Shown piece after piece: positions 1 to 7,848 of a DNA stretch of 37,094 nt. Below the pieces are notes generated by a model. That model saw only the letters and a list, made by a program, of their open reading frames with translations, did not search any database and was not told where the DNA came from. A program made the position numbers and the translations under genes. The DNA lies in contig CALKWP010000154.1 in assembly GCA_938004075.1 (NCBI GenBank), positions 1 to 37,094 on the forward strand, in the 5' to 3' direction. Source of the DNA: an uncultured Methanomassiliicoccales archaeon. Its GTDB lineage: Archaea > Thermoplasmatota > Thermoplasmata > SG8-5. Numbering within the stretch: the first letter of the stretch is position 1; the number at the start of each line of letters is the position of its first letter.

Positions 1-46
1 ATATGGTGATTCGTGACTGGAGTTCAGACGTGTGCTCTTCCGATCT
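1..46. other. Illumina adapter sequence (artefact)
   Basis: Bases 13-46 match the Illumina TruSeq read-2 / index adapter exactly as I know it, ending in the diagnostic TCTTCCGATCT. Bases 1-12 look like index plus flanking primer. On the minus strand the adapter keeps the neighbouring reading frame open and encodes the well-known contaminant peptide RSEEHTSELQS. Genomic sequence begins at about base 47. Confidence 0.97.
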
Positions 47-730
47 GTCGATGATTTTGTGCTCCAGCAGCATCGATATGCGCCTCTGCACCTTCTTCCG
101 ATTGGTTCCCAGCTCCTTGGCCAGGTATGTCTCGTTCGGGTAGATGTCCGCGCCCTTTGAAAGGCTCCTCATGATTCTGAGGTCGGTGAGGTCAAGCCGC
201 TCACCGGCAAGCTGAAGCGAGCCCTTTTGCTCAATCAAACGGCCCATCTCCTCAACGAAGCAGCCCGGATTGTACTTGATGCACAGCCTGTTGCTGAAGA
301 AGAATACATCGGCGGTCGCCCTGGTCTCCCTGCTTGGCAGTTTCTCCTCGGTGACTATTTTCTCTCGCCAGGAATGGTATGATTCGATGTCTTTGAAGAA
401 CTCTATCAGGAGGGTATTGTAAGCGCCTTCCCTGCACGGGTAGGCAGCAAACACATGCTGGTCCTCCTCGAAGAACCTCTTGGAACCCGGATTCCGGGGG
501 ATGTCTGCCAGCGCCAAAATCAGAAGCGGATACTCCTCGAAAAGCTGGATGAACGGATACCTCGGCCTGTCCAGTATCCTTTTGGACAGGAGTGAATCAA
601 GGCGGTTCTTTATTGTGGTCCTGTGCATCCCGAGCTCCTTGGCCAGGGCGTTGATGTTGACCCTCACGCCGGTACCGGAGACCAGGTGCTTCAGCAACCT
701 GAGGTTGAACTCATCCTCCAACGGATTCAT
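47..730 (-). CDS. Two-HTH winged-helix transcriptional regulator, truncated at contig end
   Basis: The ATG at 730 opens a frame of 228 codons that runs off the genomic sequence into adapter, so the C-terminus is missing. Residues about 20-55 form a helix-turn-helix (INALAKELGMHRTTIKNRL) followed by a wing-like stretch. A second, very similar HTH (ETYLAKELGTNRKKVQRRI) lies near the truncated end. The middle contains several aromatic and charged residues and no recognised catalytic motif. The Leu-Ala-Lys-Glu-Leu-Gly HTH resembles AsnC/Lrp-type DNA-binding domains, but I see no RAM ligand domain. A TATA box at 751-760 places transcription start close to the ATG, so translation is probably leaderless. 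It lies 48 bp downstream of the hydrogenase operon on the same strand. Control of that operon is possible but only inferred from position. Confidence 0.75.
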
Positions 731-750
731 ATGGGTGGCATAACGCTGTT

Positions 751-760
751 TTGATATAAA
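751..760 (-). promoter_or_regulatory. TATA box of the HTH regulator
   Basis: The minus strand reads TTTATATCAA centred about 25 nt upstream of the ATG at 730, the spacing expected for an archaeal leaderless promoter. It lies in the 48-bp gap after the hydrogenase small-subunit gene. Confidence 0.5.
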
Positions 761-778
761 GATTTCAATCCGCCAATA

Positions 779-1645
779 TCAATCGTATGCCCAGGATGCC
801 ATTTCCTTTCTGGCATTGGCTTGAGCGCCAATCTGGGATTTGCACTCCTGGCATACTAATAAAGACTTATCAATCTCTGCCTGGGCGATGCCGGGCGCAT
901 GCTCCAGTATCCTGGCTTTCACTGCCTTGAACTGGGATCTCGTGATATGGGGTTTGCCGCAGCCAGAGCAACACATCCGTTCCATGCTGCCCCGGGTGAC
1001 CAGGTTGGACTTGGCGGCGTCCTGCATTACATAGTCGGGTGTGAGCCTAACAGCTTCCTCGGGGCAGACCGACTGGCAGGTTCCGCAGAAGCTGCATTTC
1101 CACAGGTTGTAAGCGATTCTGAATTCTCCCTCTTCCTCCACAATGTCAATTGCGCCCGACGGGCACATGTTGGCGCAGGCCCCGCATGCAGTGCATTTCT
1201 CGTCATCATGGGCAATCCTGGCTCTCAATCCTTCTGGGGCTATCCAGACCGGTTCGGAATGCTCATCACCCGATTCCAGAAGTGCATGAACTGCCATGGC
1301 CAGGTTCTGTGGCCTTGGCGGGCAGCCCAGCACGAAATAGTTCACAGGGATTATGGAATCCACTGGCCCTTTCATCGGGTATCCTGATTTGAAAACGCAC
1401 ATTGAAGCGGCGCAGGCGCCCATGGCAATGACCAGCTTCGGCTCCAGGAGCCTGGTATGTGCCTCTCTCAGCAGCTCTGCCGTTTTCTGATTGCCGCCGC
1501 CGGTGACTATCATGGCTCCGGCCTTCTCGGGAGCGTCCACAACCTCTATCCCGGTTATTCCATACTCTGGATTGAGGACCGCACTGAGTATCTCGATATC
1601 GCAGCCGTTGCAGCCAGACGCATCGAATCGGAAAACTTTCAGCAT
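779..1645 (-). CDS. Group 4-like [NiFe]-hydrogenase small subunit (NuoB/EchC-like) fused to 2[4Fe-4S] ferredoxin
   Basis: 288 residues. The N-terminal half is a NuoB/EchC-type 20-kDa subunit: GCNGCDIEIL (C12, C15), a Cys-containing MGACAASMC stretch (C77) and GCPPRP (C107) together give the proximal [4Fe-4S] ligands. Residues 150-193 hold two ferredoxin motifs, CTACGACANMCP and CSFCGTCQSVCP. The C-terminus adds a CCSGCG...CQEC four-cysteine segment (about 224-267) that looks like a zinc or extra cluster site. In most Ech/Mbh enzymes the ferredoxin part is a separate EchF/NuoI-like subunit, so this is a fusion. It is the last gene of the operon, starting 4 bp after the large-subunit stop. Its role is to pass electrons between ferredoxin-like partners and the Ni-Fe site. 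Confidence 0.88.
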   Translation of the reverse strand: MLKVFRFDASGCNGCDIEILSAVLNPEYGITGIEVVDAPEKAGAMIVTGGGNQKTAELLREAHTRLLEPKLVIAMGACAASMCVFKSGYPMKGPVDSIIPVNYFVLGCPPRPQNLAMAVHALLESGDEHSEPVWIAPEGLRARIAHDDEKCTACGACANMCPSGAIDIVEEEGEFRIAYNLWKCSFCGTCQSVCPEEAVRLTPDYVMQDAAKSNLVTRGSMERMCCSGCGKPHITRSQFKAVKARILEHAPGIAQAEIDKSLLVCQECKSQIGAQANARKEMASWAYD

Positions 1646-1649
1646 TGAA

Positions 1650-2723
1650 TCACCGGTCCGTGCATGATAAACAGGGGTCTATGCTCTCGATGATGAGCTG
1701 TGCGTTCGTTACTGGCTGGCCTCTCAACATCTCCACCAGGGCGCGGTGGTTGGCAAATGTTGGGGTTCGGACCTTCACACGCTCCGGGATGTTGCTCTTG
1801 TTGGCTTTGAAATAGTACATGACCTCGCCACGCGGGGCCTCGCTTCTGCCGATTGCCTCCGTCTCGAACGGCTCCGGCAACTCTCCCATGATTGGGCCGT
1901 CCGGCATTCCGTCCAGCACGGTTTCAATCAAGCGGATGCTCTCGATGGTCTCCCTGGCGCGGACCAGTGTTCTGGCGAGGACATCGCCGCCGTTCTCGAC
2001 CGTGATGTGGAAATTGAGGTCTTTATACGCAGCGTAGGGCTCGATTGCCCTGATGTCCTGTGACACGCCAGCAGCTCGCAATGTCTGGCCGACGCCACCG
2101 CAACGGATGGCTTTCTCGCCATCGATCTTGCCAACGCCTCTCAATCTCTCCGCGAGCGCCTGCCCATCGTCCAGCGCCGCAAGGATCCTCTCGCTCAGAC
2201 CCCAGAATCCCGGAAGCCTGTCCTTCATCTGGTTGGCTAATTTCTGGTTGATATCGCGCTTCACGCCGCCGATGGTTATGGCGCTGAGGTTGACCCTGTT
2301 GCCGGTTATGGCTTCCATGAGCTCCATCACCGGCTCCCTGCTCCGCATCGTGTCCATGAACAATTCATCCTGGTGGGCGGCATGGGCCATGAGTCCAAGA
2401 GTGAGGTAATGGCTGTGAAGCCGCTCCAGCTCAAGCAGAATCACGCGGATGTGCTGGGCACGCGCCGGTACCTCGACCCCGAACATGCTCTCAACAGTTC
2501 CGGAGAACGTCTGGCTGTGAACAGTGGAGCATATGCCGCACACCCTCTCGGATATGTGCAGTCCCCTGAGGTATGGGTTGCTGGCAAGGAGTTTCTCAAT
2601 GCCCCTGTGAACGTAACCAGTGGTGACCTTCGCATCCGTGATTATGTCGCCCTCGGTGACAAGGTCCACTTTCCAGGGCTCCAGCAGGAACGGATGGTAC
2701 GGACCGATGTTCATCTCGGTCAC
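1650..2723 (-). CDS. Group 4-like [NiFe]-hydrogenase large subunit (EchE/NuoD-like)
   Basis: About 357 residues of the NuoD/EchE/CooH family. Both nickel-binding motifs are intact: N-terminal ERVCGICSTVH (C62, C65) and C-terminal DPCLSCTDR (C351, C354). This supports a true hydrogenase rather than a complex I subunit, which lacks these cysteines. The protein ends directly after the second motif, so no C-terminal peptide has to be removed by a maturation protease. I place the start at the GTG at 2723. It overlaps the upstream stop as GTGA and has GGTGAG just before it. GTG at 2738 and ATG at 2714 are alternatives. The gene lies between the HdrB-like and small-subunit genes, and tight spacing suggests translational coupling. 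Confidence 0.9.
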   Translation of the reverse strand: MTEMNIGPYHPFLLEPWKVDLVTEGDIITDAKVTTGYVHRGIEKLLASNPYLRGLHISERVCGICSTVHSQTFSGTVESMFGVEVPARAQHIRVILLELERLHSHYLTLGLMAHAAHQDELFMDTMRSREPVMELMEAITGNRVNLSAITIGGVKRDINQKLANQMKDRLPGFWGLSERILAALDDGQALAERLRGVGKIDGEKAIRCGGVGQTLRAAGVSQDIRAIEPYAAYKDLNFHITVENGGDVLARTLVRARETIESIRLIETVLDGMPDGPIMGELPEPFETEAIGRSEAPRGEVMYYFKANKSNIPERVKVRTPTFANHRALVEMLRGQPVTNAQLIIESIDPCLSCTDR

Positions 2724-3592
2724 TGGCTCACCCCCCACCTTGCCGTGGCAAAGGCCTTTGCAGGGCTGCGATGCAGCTCCAGGCCCATCGTTTCGGGGGA
2801 ATGGCCGAAGGAAAGAGCCATCAATTCCAGGATGTGGAATACCGGGAGGTCGATGTCGCTCCCCAGCTTCTTCATCGCGACCTGATTCGACTCAAGCTGG
2901 TAAAGGCAGGTCGGGCATCCAGTCGTGATTGCCTCGGCTCCGGACCTCTTCACGGCATCCAGTTTGGGCGTTATCAGCAGCTTCATGGCCATGGCTTCAT
3001 CGGCGATGCTTGCCGGGAAGCCGCAGCAATCCAGTTCGCGGCCGTAAGCTGCGACCTCAAATCCGGTGGCGACTGTCAGGTCCTCCAGGATCTTGATCCG
3101 GTCCTTTGGATGCTGGGGGGAGCGGAGCATATGGCAGCCAGTATGGCAGGCCACCTTCACCGGCATAATTTTTGTCAGCTTCTGGGCAATCTCTCCCGGC
3201 CTGAAATCCTCTGTCAGGACATCGATTAGAGCGCGTATCCGAACTTTGCCGGTGTACTCCAGCCCATCTTTGGCCAGCATGGCGTTTATCCTGGCCCTGG
3301 TTGCCTGGTCGCGCAGCATTTCCTCTGCTTCTACCAGTGTCTCGAAGCAGCCGTTGCAGAGCACCAGCAGATCGTTGTCCAGCTTCTCGGCGAGAGCGAG
3401 GTTCCGGGCGGATAGCGCCAGTGAGAACTCATCCTCAGCAAGGCGGGTGAGAACCGGGTCGGGACAGCATGTGTAGCCGTCCAGGTCTACAATCTCTGCA
3501 CCAAGGTCCGCGAACACCAGCCGTGCCGACTTCTCAACGCTGGGAAAACGCATGGGAATCATGCACCCCAGGTAAATAATGTAACGCTTCAT
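2720..3592 (-). CDS. HdrB-like subunit with two CCG domains
   Basis: 290 residues with two complete cysteine-rich CCG domains of heterodisulfide reductase subunit B. The first set is C10, C42-C43, C79 and C82 (LGCM, YTCCPD, LCNGC). The second is C149, C153, C189-C190, C226 and C229 (CHTGC, LDCCGFP, GCPTC). In HdrB these bind the non-cubane [4Fe-4S] clusters that reduce disulfides. The start is the ATG at 3592 because a GGAGG ribosome site lies just upstream and homology begins there; the frame is open further upstream. It overlaps both neighbours by 4 nt. An HdrB in the middle of a group 4-like hydrogenase operon suggests that H2 oxidation or evolution is coupled to a thiol/disulfide or similar acceptor. 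The substrate cannot be read from sequence. Confidence 0.87.
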   Translation of the reverse strand: MKRYIIYLGCMIPMRFPSVEKSARLVFADLGAEIVDLDGYTCCPDPVLTRLAEDEFSLALSARNLALAEKLDNDLLVLCNGCFETLVEAEEMLRDQATRARINAMLAKDGLEYTGKVRIRALIDVLTEDFRPGEIAQKLTKIMPVKVACHTGCHMLRSPQHPKDRIKILEDLTVATGFEVAAYGRELDCCGFPASIADEAMAMKLLITPKLDAVKRSGAEAITTGCPTCLYQLESNQVAMKKLGSDIDLPVFHILELMALSFGHSPETMGLELHRSPAKAFATARWGVSQ

Positions 3593-4236
3593 TTCCCCGC
3601 CTCCTTCTTCAGGTTGGGGTGCCTGGACACGGTTCCGGAATCTTCCGCAATCGTGAAAATAATCTCCTTGCCGGGGCATTTCAGCGGGCAGAGTGGCGGG
3701 CCCTCAGGCATGCCCATTCCCGACCTCACTTTCATGACGCGCTTTGAAGGCGCTGTGGTTGACCCATGCTCGATAATTGTGGCGATGTTCCCGTCCATCC
3801 TTGCATCGAGCTGGCTCACCTTTCCGCGCAGCGGCGTGAGCTTCGCCCATTCATCCGTGAGTATCATGTTTTCCGGCCTGGGGTTTCCCTCGAAAATGAT
3901 GCCATAAAGCTCCATTATCTCATGCTCGATCAATTCGGCAGCAGGATTAATCGCAGCAACCGATGGGAAGGCATTGGCCGGTTTCCACAATATGGTCCTG
4001 AGAGTCACAACAATCCCGGAATCATCCAGATGATGCAGCATCTCGAAGAACGCCGGCGTCTCGAAGCAGGTTATTGTCATAAGCCTGGCTTTCTGGACTT
4101 CAGTGAAAAATCCCATGGCCGCAGCAATGCCCGCAGGATTGCCCAGCTCCAGGAATAAACGGTTGGCCGAAGGCATGGAAGCAGACACCACATTGGCTTC
4201 CGCCGGCATCTGATTCATGAAGGCTGGCTCATTCAC
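3589..4236 (-). CDS. NuoC/EchD-like 30-kDa subunit
   Basis: 215 residues. The signature EHEIMELYGIIFEGNPRPEN corresponds to the conserved ERE.YELFGI.F.GNP segment of NuoC, EchD and HycE-N proteins, which pack against the large subunit. The start is taken as GTG at 4236, preceded by GGAGG at a 9-nt gap. It overlaps the ferredoxin gene by 8 nt and the HdrB-like gene by 4 nt, so all are cotranscribed. About 60 residues follow the NuoC fold, including a PLCPLKCPGKE segment with two cysteines that I do not recognise from EchD; it could be an interaction tail for the HdrB-like subunit. Confidence 0.82.
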   Translation of the reverse strand: MNEPAFMNQMPAEANVVSASMPSANRLFLELGNPAGIAAAMGFFTEVQKARLMTITCFETPAFFEMLHHLDDSGIVVTLRTILWKPANAFPSVAAINPAAELIEHEIMELYGIIFEGNPRPENMILTDEWAKLTPLRGKVSQLDARMDGNIATIIEHGSTTAPSKRVMKVRSGMGMPEGPPLCPLKCPGKEIIFTIAEDSGTVSRHPNLKKEAGK

Positions 4237-4699
4237 GGCTGCCGCCTCCGATTATCTGGAACTCTTTTCTGTAATCATTCCGGTCAATCACACGGATTGC
4301 CGCCGGCGAGCAGTACTTTGCGCACTGGGGGTCGCCGTCGCAGAGGTCGCATTTCTTGGCCGCCCCTTCCGCCGCATGGAACCATGGCACACCCACTGGG
4401 CAGGCAGCCACACAACTCTTGCAGCCGATGCATTTCATGGGATTAATCCTGACGATGCGCGTCGCTTCATCCCGATATATGGCACCTGTTGGGCATGCCT
4501 CCAGGCAGAACGCGTTATCGCAGTGGAGACAGTGAGCAACATCCCGCTGGCCTGTGTCGGGGTTGACAAGAACCCGGAGGTTGGCCATGCCTATGTCAAT
4601 GACCTTGAAATGGAAATATGAGCAGGCCATCTCGCAATAATGGCACGCGGTGCAGCGGGATGCGTCGAATATCAGGAGCTTCTGGTTGTTATCCTTCAT
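4229..4699 (-). CDS. Multi-[4Fe-4S] ferredoxin subunit (HycB/CooF-like)
   Basis: About 156 residues rich in cysteine, with the pattern of CooF/HycB/HydN electron-transfer subunits: CTACHYCEMAC near the N-terminus, CLHCDNAFCLEACP, CIGCKSCVAACP and CDLCDGDPQCAKYC. Together they can bind four [4Fe-4S] clusters. It is the first gene of the hydrogenase operon and probably brings electrons to or from the catalytic module and the HdrB-like subunit, a role like HdrC in classical Hdr. A TATA box at 4723-4733 lies about 28 nt upstream of the ATG at 4699, which points to a leaderless message. The in-frame GTG at 4702 is an alternative start. Confidence 0.85.
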   Translation of the reverse strand: MKDNNQKLLIFDASRCTACHYCEMACSYFHFKVIDIGMANLRVLVNPDTGQRDVAHCLHCDNAFCLEACPTGAIYRDEATRIVRINPMKCIGCKSCVAACPVGVPWFHAAEGAAKKCDLCDGDPQCAKYCSPAAIRVIDRNDYRKEFQIIGGGSRE

Positions 4700-4722
4700 C
4701 ACGGCGGTAAATGGTGAAGGTG

Positions 4723-4733
4723 GGAATATAGTT
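4723..4733 (-). promoter_or_regulatory. Probable TATA box of the hydrogenase-HdrB operon
   Basis: The minus strand reads ACTATATTCCC centred about 28 nt before the first gene's ATG, the usual archaeal distance. All five downstream genes overlap or nearly touch, so this is probably the single operon promoter. Confidence 0.5.
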
Positions 4734-4752
4734 TTCCCGATGTCTGTGATAA

Positions 4753-4944
4753 TTAGAGGTTCCAGGCTTCGGCAAATTTCTCGAAGCTTCTGTCATATGT
4801 CTTTTCATCATCCTTCGGGAAGCAGCACGCCGGGAGCTGGCGCATCTCCAGGTGGTAGCGCAGGCACTCGCAGCACATGCCCTTCTTCGAGCAGGGGTAG
4901 GTGCAGTTGCAGTTGGCCAGGTTATGGTCTTTTTTGCAGTTCAT
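4753..4944 (-). CDS. Small Cys-rich DUF6485-type protein
   Basis: 63 residues with a dense cysteine pattern: NCKKDHNLANCNCTYPC, then KKGMCCECLRYH and LPACCFP. This spacing matches the small DUF6485-type family seen in anaerobic archaea and bacteria, presumed to bind metal; the function is unknown. A TATA-like GATAATATCC lies about 24 nt upstream, suggesting a leaderless message from a divergent promoter shared with the parvulin gene. It ends about 50 bp before the hydrogenase operon on the same strand, so partial read-through into that operon is possible. Confidence 0.72.
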   Translation of the reverse strand: MNCKKDHNLANCNCTYPCSKKGMCCECLRYHLEMRQLPACCFPKDDEKTYDRSFEKFAEAWNL

Positions 4945-5000
4945 GGTTGGGAAAAGGTTTCATCGGATATTATCTCTCCGCAAACGTCCTTCCCGCACCA

Positions 5001-5008
5001 TTATATAT
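5001..5008 (+). promoter_or_regulatory. TATA box of parvulin-GNAT genes
   Basis: TTATATAT lies about 35 nt upstream of the parvulin ATG at 5040, giving a predicted 5' leader of roughly 10 nt. Confidence 0.55.
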
Positions 5009-5039
5009 CGCCTTGCATATTTCCAAACAGGTGGACTCA

Positions 5040-5324
5040 ATGGTTAATGAGGTACGTGCATCCCACATACTGGTGGACAAGAAGCTTGACGCGGACAAAT
5101 TGATGGAGAAGCTGAAGACCGGCTCCAACTTCGAGGACCTGGCCAGGAAGCATTCCTCCTGCCCCTCGGGAAAGAAGGGCGGGGACCTGGGTTACTTCAC
5201 CAGGAACCGGATGGTCAAGGAGTTCGAGACCGCGGCTTTCGCAGCAAAGAAGGGCGATATCGTCGGCCCGGTAAAGACGCAATTCGGCTGGCACATCATC
5301 AAGGTCACTGACACCAGGGGATAG
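5040..5324 (+). CDS. Single-domain parvulin-type peptidyl-prolyl isomerase
   Basis: 94 residues forming one rotamase (PpiC/parvulin) domain: VRASHILVDKK at the start, FEDLARKHSSCPSGKKGGDLG in the middle and VGPVKTQFGWHIIKV at the end. It has no signal peptide, so it acts in the cytoplasm as a folding helper that isomerises X-Pro bonds. The frame is open far upstream, but family length and the TATA box at 5001 place the start at the ATG at 5040. A GNAT gene follows after 8 bp and is probably cotranscribed. Confidence 0.93.
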   Translation: MVNEVRASHILVDKKLDADKLMEKLKTGSNFEDLARKHSSCPSGKKGGDLGYFTRNRMVKEFETAAFAAKKGDIVGPVKTQFGWHIIKVTDTRG

Positions 5325-5332
5325 AAAATTCC

Positions 5333-6262
5333 ATGAAGCCCGTGATGCGGCAGTACGCCGGGGAAGTGGATTACCCCAGGTTACGAAAATTCCTGCAGGA
5401 AGTGTTTTTGGCCAACGGCCTTCGCGAATTCTCATGGCATGTAGCCCGTCTGGACTACTACAAATGGCACGGCATTCTCAACTGCCATGACCCCGGCCTG
5501 GAAAATGTCCGCATCTGGGAGGCAGACGGAAACATTGTCTCTTTTCTTTTGCTGGAAGGCCCCCTCAATGTGTTCATCCAGATTCATCCCGATTTTCTGA
5601 AAAACGATCTCTACGGGGAGATGCTGGCCGTTGCTGAATCCGAACTCTCCGGCATGGGATGTGACGGCAGGAAGAAAATCTATGTGTGGGCAAACTGGGC
5701 GGATGATATCGCCCACGGGTTCCTCGAGCAGCGGGGCTTTGTGCGATATAAAGCCCCGGAAACAGACGGGAGGCAGGGCCGCCAGGACCTGGACCGGGAC
5801 ATCCCAGAGGCAATAGTCCCCAAGGGATACATCGTGAGGGAGCTGGCCGGCGTTGAGGAGCTCCCCAGCAGAAGCTGGTGCTCCTGGAAAGCGTTCCACC
5901 CGGATGAGCCGGATGAAAAATACGAGGGCTGGATATGGTACAGGAACATCCAGGCCGCGCCTATGTACAACCGGGAACTGGACATTGTGGCGCTTGCCCC
6001 GGACGGGGAGATCGCCTCATTCACCACGGTCTGGTACGACGAGATTTCAAATACCGCATATTTTGATCCGGTGGGCACGCATCCCGACCATCAGCGGAAG
6101 GGATTAGCTCTCGCATGCATTACCGAGGGCCTGCGCCGGGCAAAGAAGCTCGGATGCCAGAAGGCGTTTCTGGAGGGGCACAGCGAGGCGGCAAAGGCTC
6201 TCTACAATAAGGCAGGATTTCATGATTTCGACATGCAGGAGCCCTGGGTGAAATTTCTATAA
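5333..6262 (+). CDS. Tandem GNAT-family N-acetyltransferase
   Basis: 309 residues with two GNAT folds. The C-terminal one is clear: a beta-strand region around IASFTTVWYD, then the acetyl-CoA loop VGTHPDHQRKGLALACITEG and the terminal YNKAGF motif. The N-terminal half (about 1-150) has the GNAT outline with a degenerate CoA loop. Double-GNAT architecture is seen in mycothiol-synthase-like and other small-molecule acetyltransferases; the substrate is unknown. It lies 8 bp behind the parvulin gene, and its 3' end overlaps the convergent carboxypeptidase gene by 6 bp. Confidence 0.87.
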   Translation: MKPVMRQYAGEVDYPRLRKFLQEVFLANGLREFSWHVARLDYYKWHGILNCHDPGLENVRIWEADGNIVSFLLLEGPLNVFIQIHPDFLKNDLYGEMLAVAESELSGMGCDGRKKIYVWANWADDIAHGFLEQRGFVRYKAPETDGRQGRQDLDRDIPEAIVPKGYIVRELAGVEELPSRSWCSWKAFHPDEPDEKYEGWIWYRNIQAAPMYNRELDIVALAPDGEIASFTTVWYDEISNTAYFDPVGTHPDHQRKGLALACITEGLRRAKKLGCQKAFLEGHSEAAKALYNKAGFHDFDMQEPWVKFL

Positions 6263-7759
6263 ATCGTAGAGCTCGCCATACTTCGTTTTGAGGTAGTTCA
6301 TGTACGGGCCGATATCCAGGCCGTTGCCCGTGGCGCGCTCAAGAATCTCGCTGGCAGTGAACTTCGAGCCGTGCCGGTAGATGTTCTCGCTGAGCCAGCC
6401 ATGCAATTTATCGTACCTGCCGTTGGCGATATCGTCGGGTATCTCGGGGTGGGCCTTCACGGCCGCATCGTAGAACTGGGCGCTCATGATATTGCCCAGG
6501 GTGTAGCCCTGGAAGTAACCGATAATACCGTTGTACCAGTGGATGTCCTGGAGCACGCCGTCGGAATCGGTGGGCGGTCTTATTCCGATGTCGGATTCCA
6601 TGCGGTCGTTCCATGCCTGCGGCAGCTCAGCAACCGAAAGTTTGCCTTCAAGAACGTCGCATTCGAAGTCGAACCGCATCATGACATGGAGATTGTAAGT
6701 GACTTCGTCCGCCTCCACACGGATAAGGCTCTTCTGGACCTTGTTTATGCCCCTGTAGAATCTGTCCAGACGAACTTGGCCGAGTTGTTCAGGGAACAGC
6801 TTCTGGAGCGCAGGGTAATTATGGCTCCAGAACGCCCTGCTCCGGCCCACGATGTTCTCCCAAAGCCGGGACTGGCTCTCATGAACGCCGATAGTGGTGC
6901 CGCCCCTGAGGATAGTGCCATCCAGGGATGGGGCGCCGCCCTGCTCGTACATGGCATGGCCTGCCTCGTGAAGGGTGCCGAAGAGCGCGGAGCCCAGGAA
7001 ATTCTCCTGGACCCTTGTGGTTATTCTCACATCGTTCACGGAGAAGCCGGTAGTGAACGGGTGAGGCGCCATGTCCTGGCGGCCCCTGTTGAAATCGTAG
7101 CCGAATTTGCGGATGATGGACTCACCGAACTCCAGCTGCTTCTTCCCGTCAAATCCAAGCTTGAGAACGGAATCATCTGCGGGCTCCTGGCTGGTGATGG
7201 CTTCGACAATGGGGACCATCTCCTTCCGCAGCTCGTCGAACACTGCGCGGATGTTCGACGCAATCATGCCATGGTCATGGTTGTCGATGAGAGGGTCCAG
7301 AGGGTGCTTGTAGCCGGGGAAGAAATCCGAGTACTCCCTGCATAGATGGAAGACATTTTCCAGGCTGGGCCGCACCATCGCGAAATCATTTGCCGGCCTC
7401 GCCTTGAGCCACGCTTCAAGGCACTCGGACTCGGCCATGCTGAACCTGGCGGTGAACTCCGGAGGGACCTTCACGGACTTGTCATAAAGCCTTCTGGCCT
7501 GTCGGATGAGCGCTGCCTCGTCTGAATCATAGTCTGATTTCTTCTCGAAATCGGCGAGCGAATTCAGCAATTCACCGTTCCTTGGGTCTATCGTGAGCTC
7601 ATGGGCGAATTTCCCCAATGTCGCCAGCTGCCTTCCCCTGGCCTCCGCCCCGCCAGGCGGCATGTATGTTTGCTGATCCCAGCCAAGCACCGATGCTGCC
7701 GAGCCGATGTCAACTATCTCATCCATTCTCTGCTTAAGTTCATCGAAAGCTTCCTGCAC
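6257..7759 (-). CDS. M32-family metallocarboxypeptidase (Taq type)
   Basis: About 500 residues, the normal length of the carboxypeptidase Taq/Pfu family. The zinc site is HEAGHAMYEQG (an HExxH motif), and the family-typical GWDQQTYMPPGGAEARG is near the N-terminus. It removes C-terminal amino acids from peptides in the cytoplasm. The frame extends to 7837, but the GTG at 7759 has a GAGG ribosome site 7 nt upstream and fits family starts, so I prefer it; ATG at 7789 is another option. It is convergent with the GNAT gene and divergent from the Trp-rich gene. Confidence 0.93.
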   Translation of the reverse strand: MQEAFDELKQRMDEIVDIGSAASVLGWDQQTYMPPGGAEARGRQLATLGKFAHELTIDPRNGELLNSLADFEKKSDYDSDEAALIRQARRLYDKSVKVPPEFTARFSMAESECLEAWLKARPANDFAMVRPSLENVFHLCREYSDFFPGYKHPLDPLIDNHDHGMIASNIRAVFDELRKEMVPIVEAITSQEPADDSVLKLGFDGKKQLEFGESIIRKFGYDFNRGRQDMAPHPFTTGFSVNDVRITTRVQENFLGSALFGTLHEAGHAMYEQGGAPSLDGTILRGGTTIGVHESQSRLWENIVGRSRAFWSHNYPALQKLFPEQLGQVRLDRFYRGINKVQKSLIRVEADEVTYNLHVMMRFDFECDVLEGKLSVAELPQAWNDRMESDIGIRPPTDSDGVLQDIHWYNGIIGYFQGYTLGNIMSAQFYDAAVKAHPEIPDDIANGRYDKLHGWLSENIYRHGSKFTASEILERATGNGLDIGPYMNYLKTKYGELYDL

Positions 7760-7818
7760 AATGATTCCTCGGAATGGATAATGAAACATCTGTTTTAAAC
7801 CTAATCCTTGCGAAGATG

Positions 7819-7826
7819 ATAAATAT
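7819..7826 (+). promoter_or_regulatory. TATA box of the Trp-rich CrtC/AttH-like gene
   Basis: ATAAATAT is centred about 27 nt upstream of the ATG at 7849, which predicts a leaderless transcript and argues against the longer reading starting at 7774. Confidence 0.5.
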
Positions 7827-7848
7827 CCTGCAGACATCCCGAACCGTG

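Noticed and set aside
480..743. 87-codon plus-strand frame
   Set aside because: It opposes the truncated HTH regulator, whose minus-strand frame is open over 228 codons with two HTH motifs and a TATA box.
6371..7345. 324-codon open frame on the plus strand
   Set aside because: It is the antisense shadow of the M32 carboxypeptidase, which has a full set of family motifs on the minus strand.
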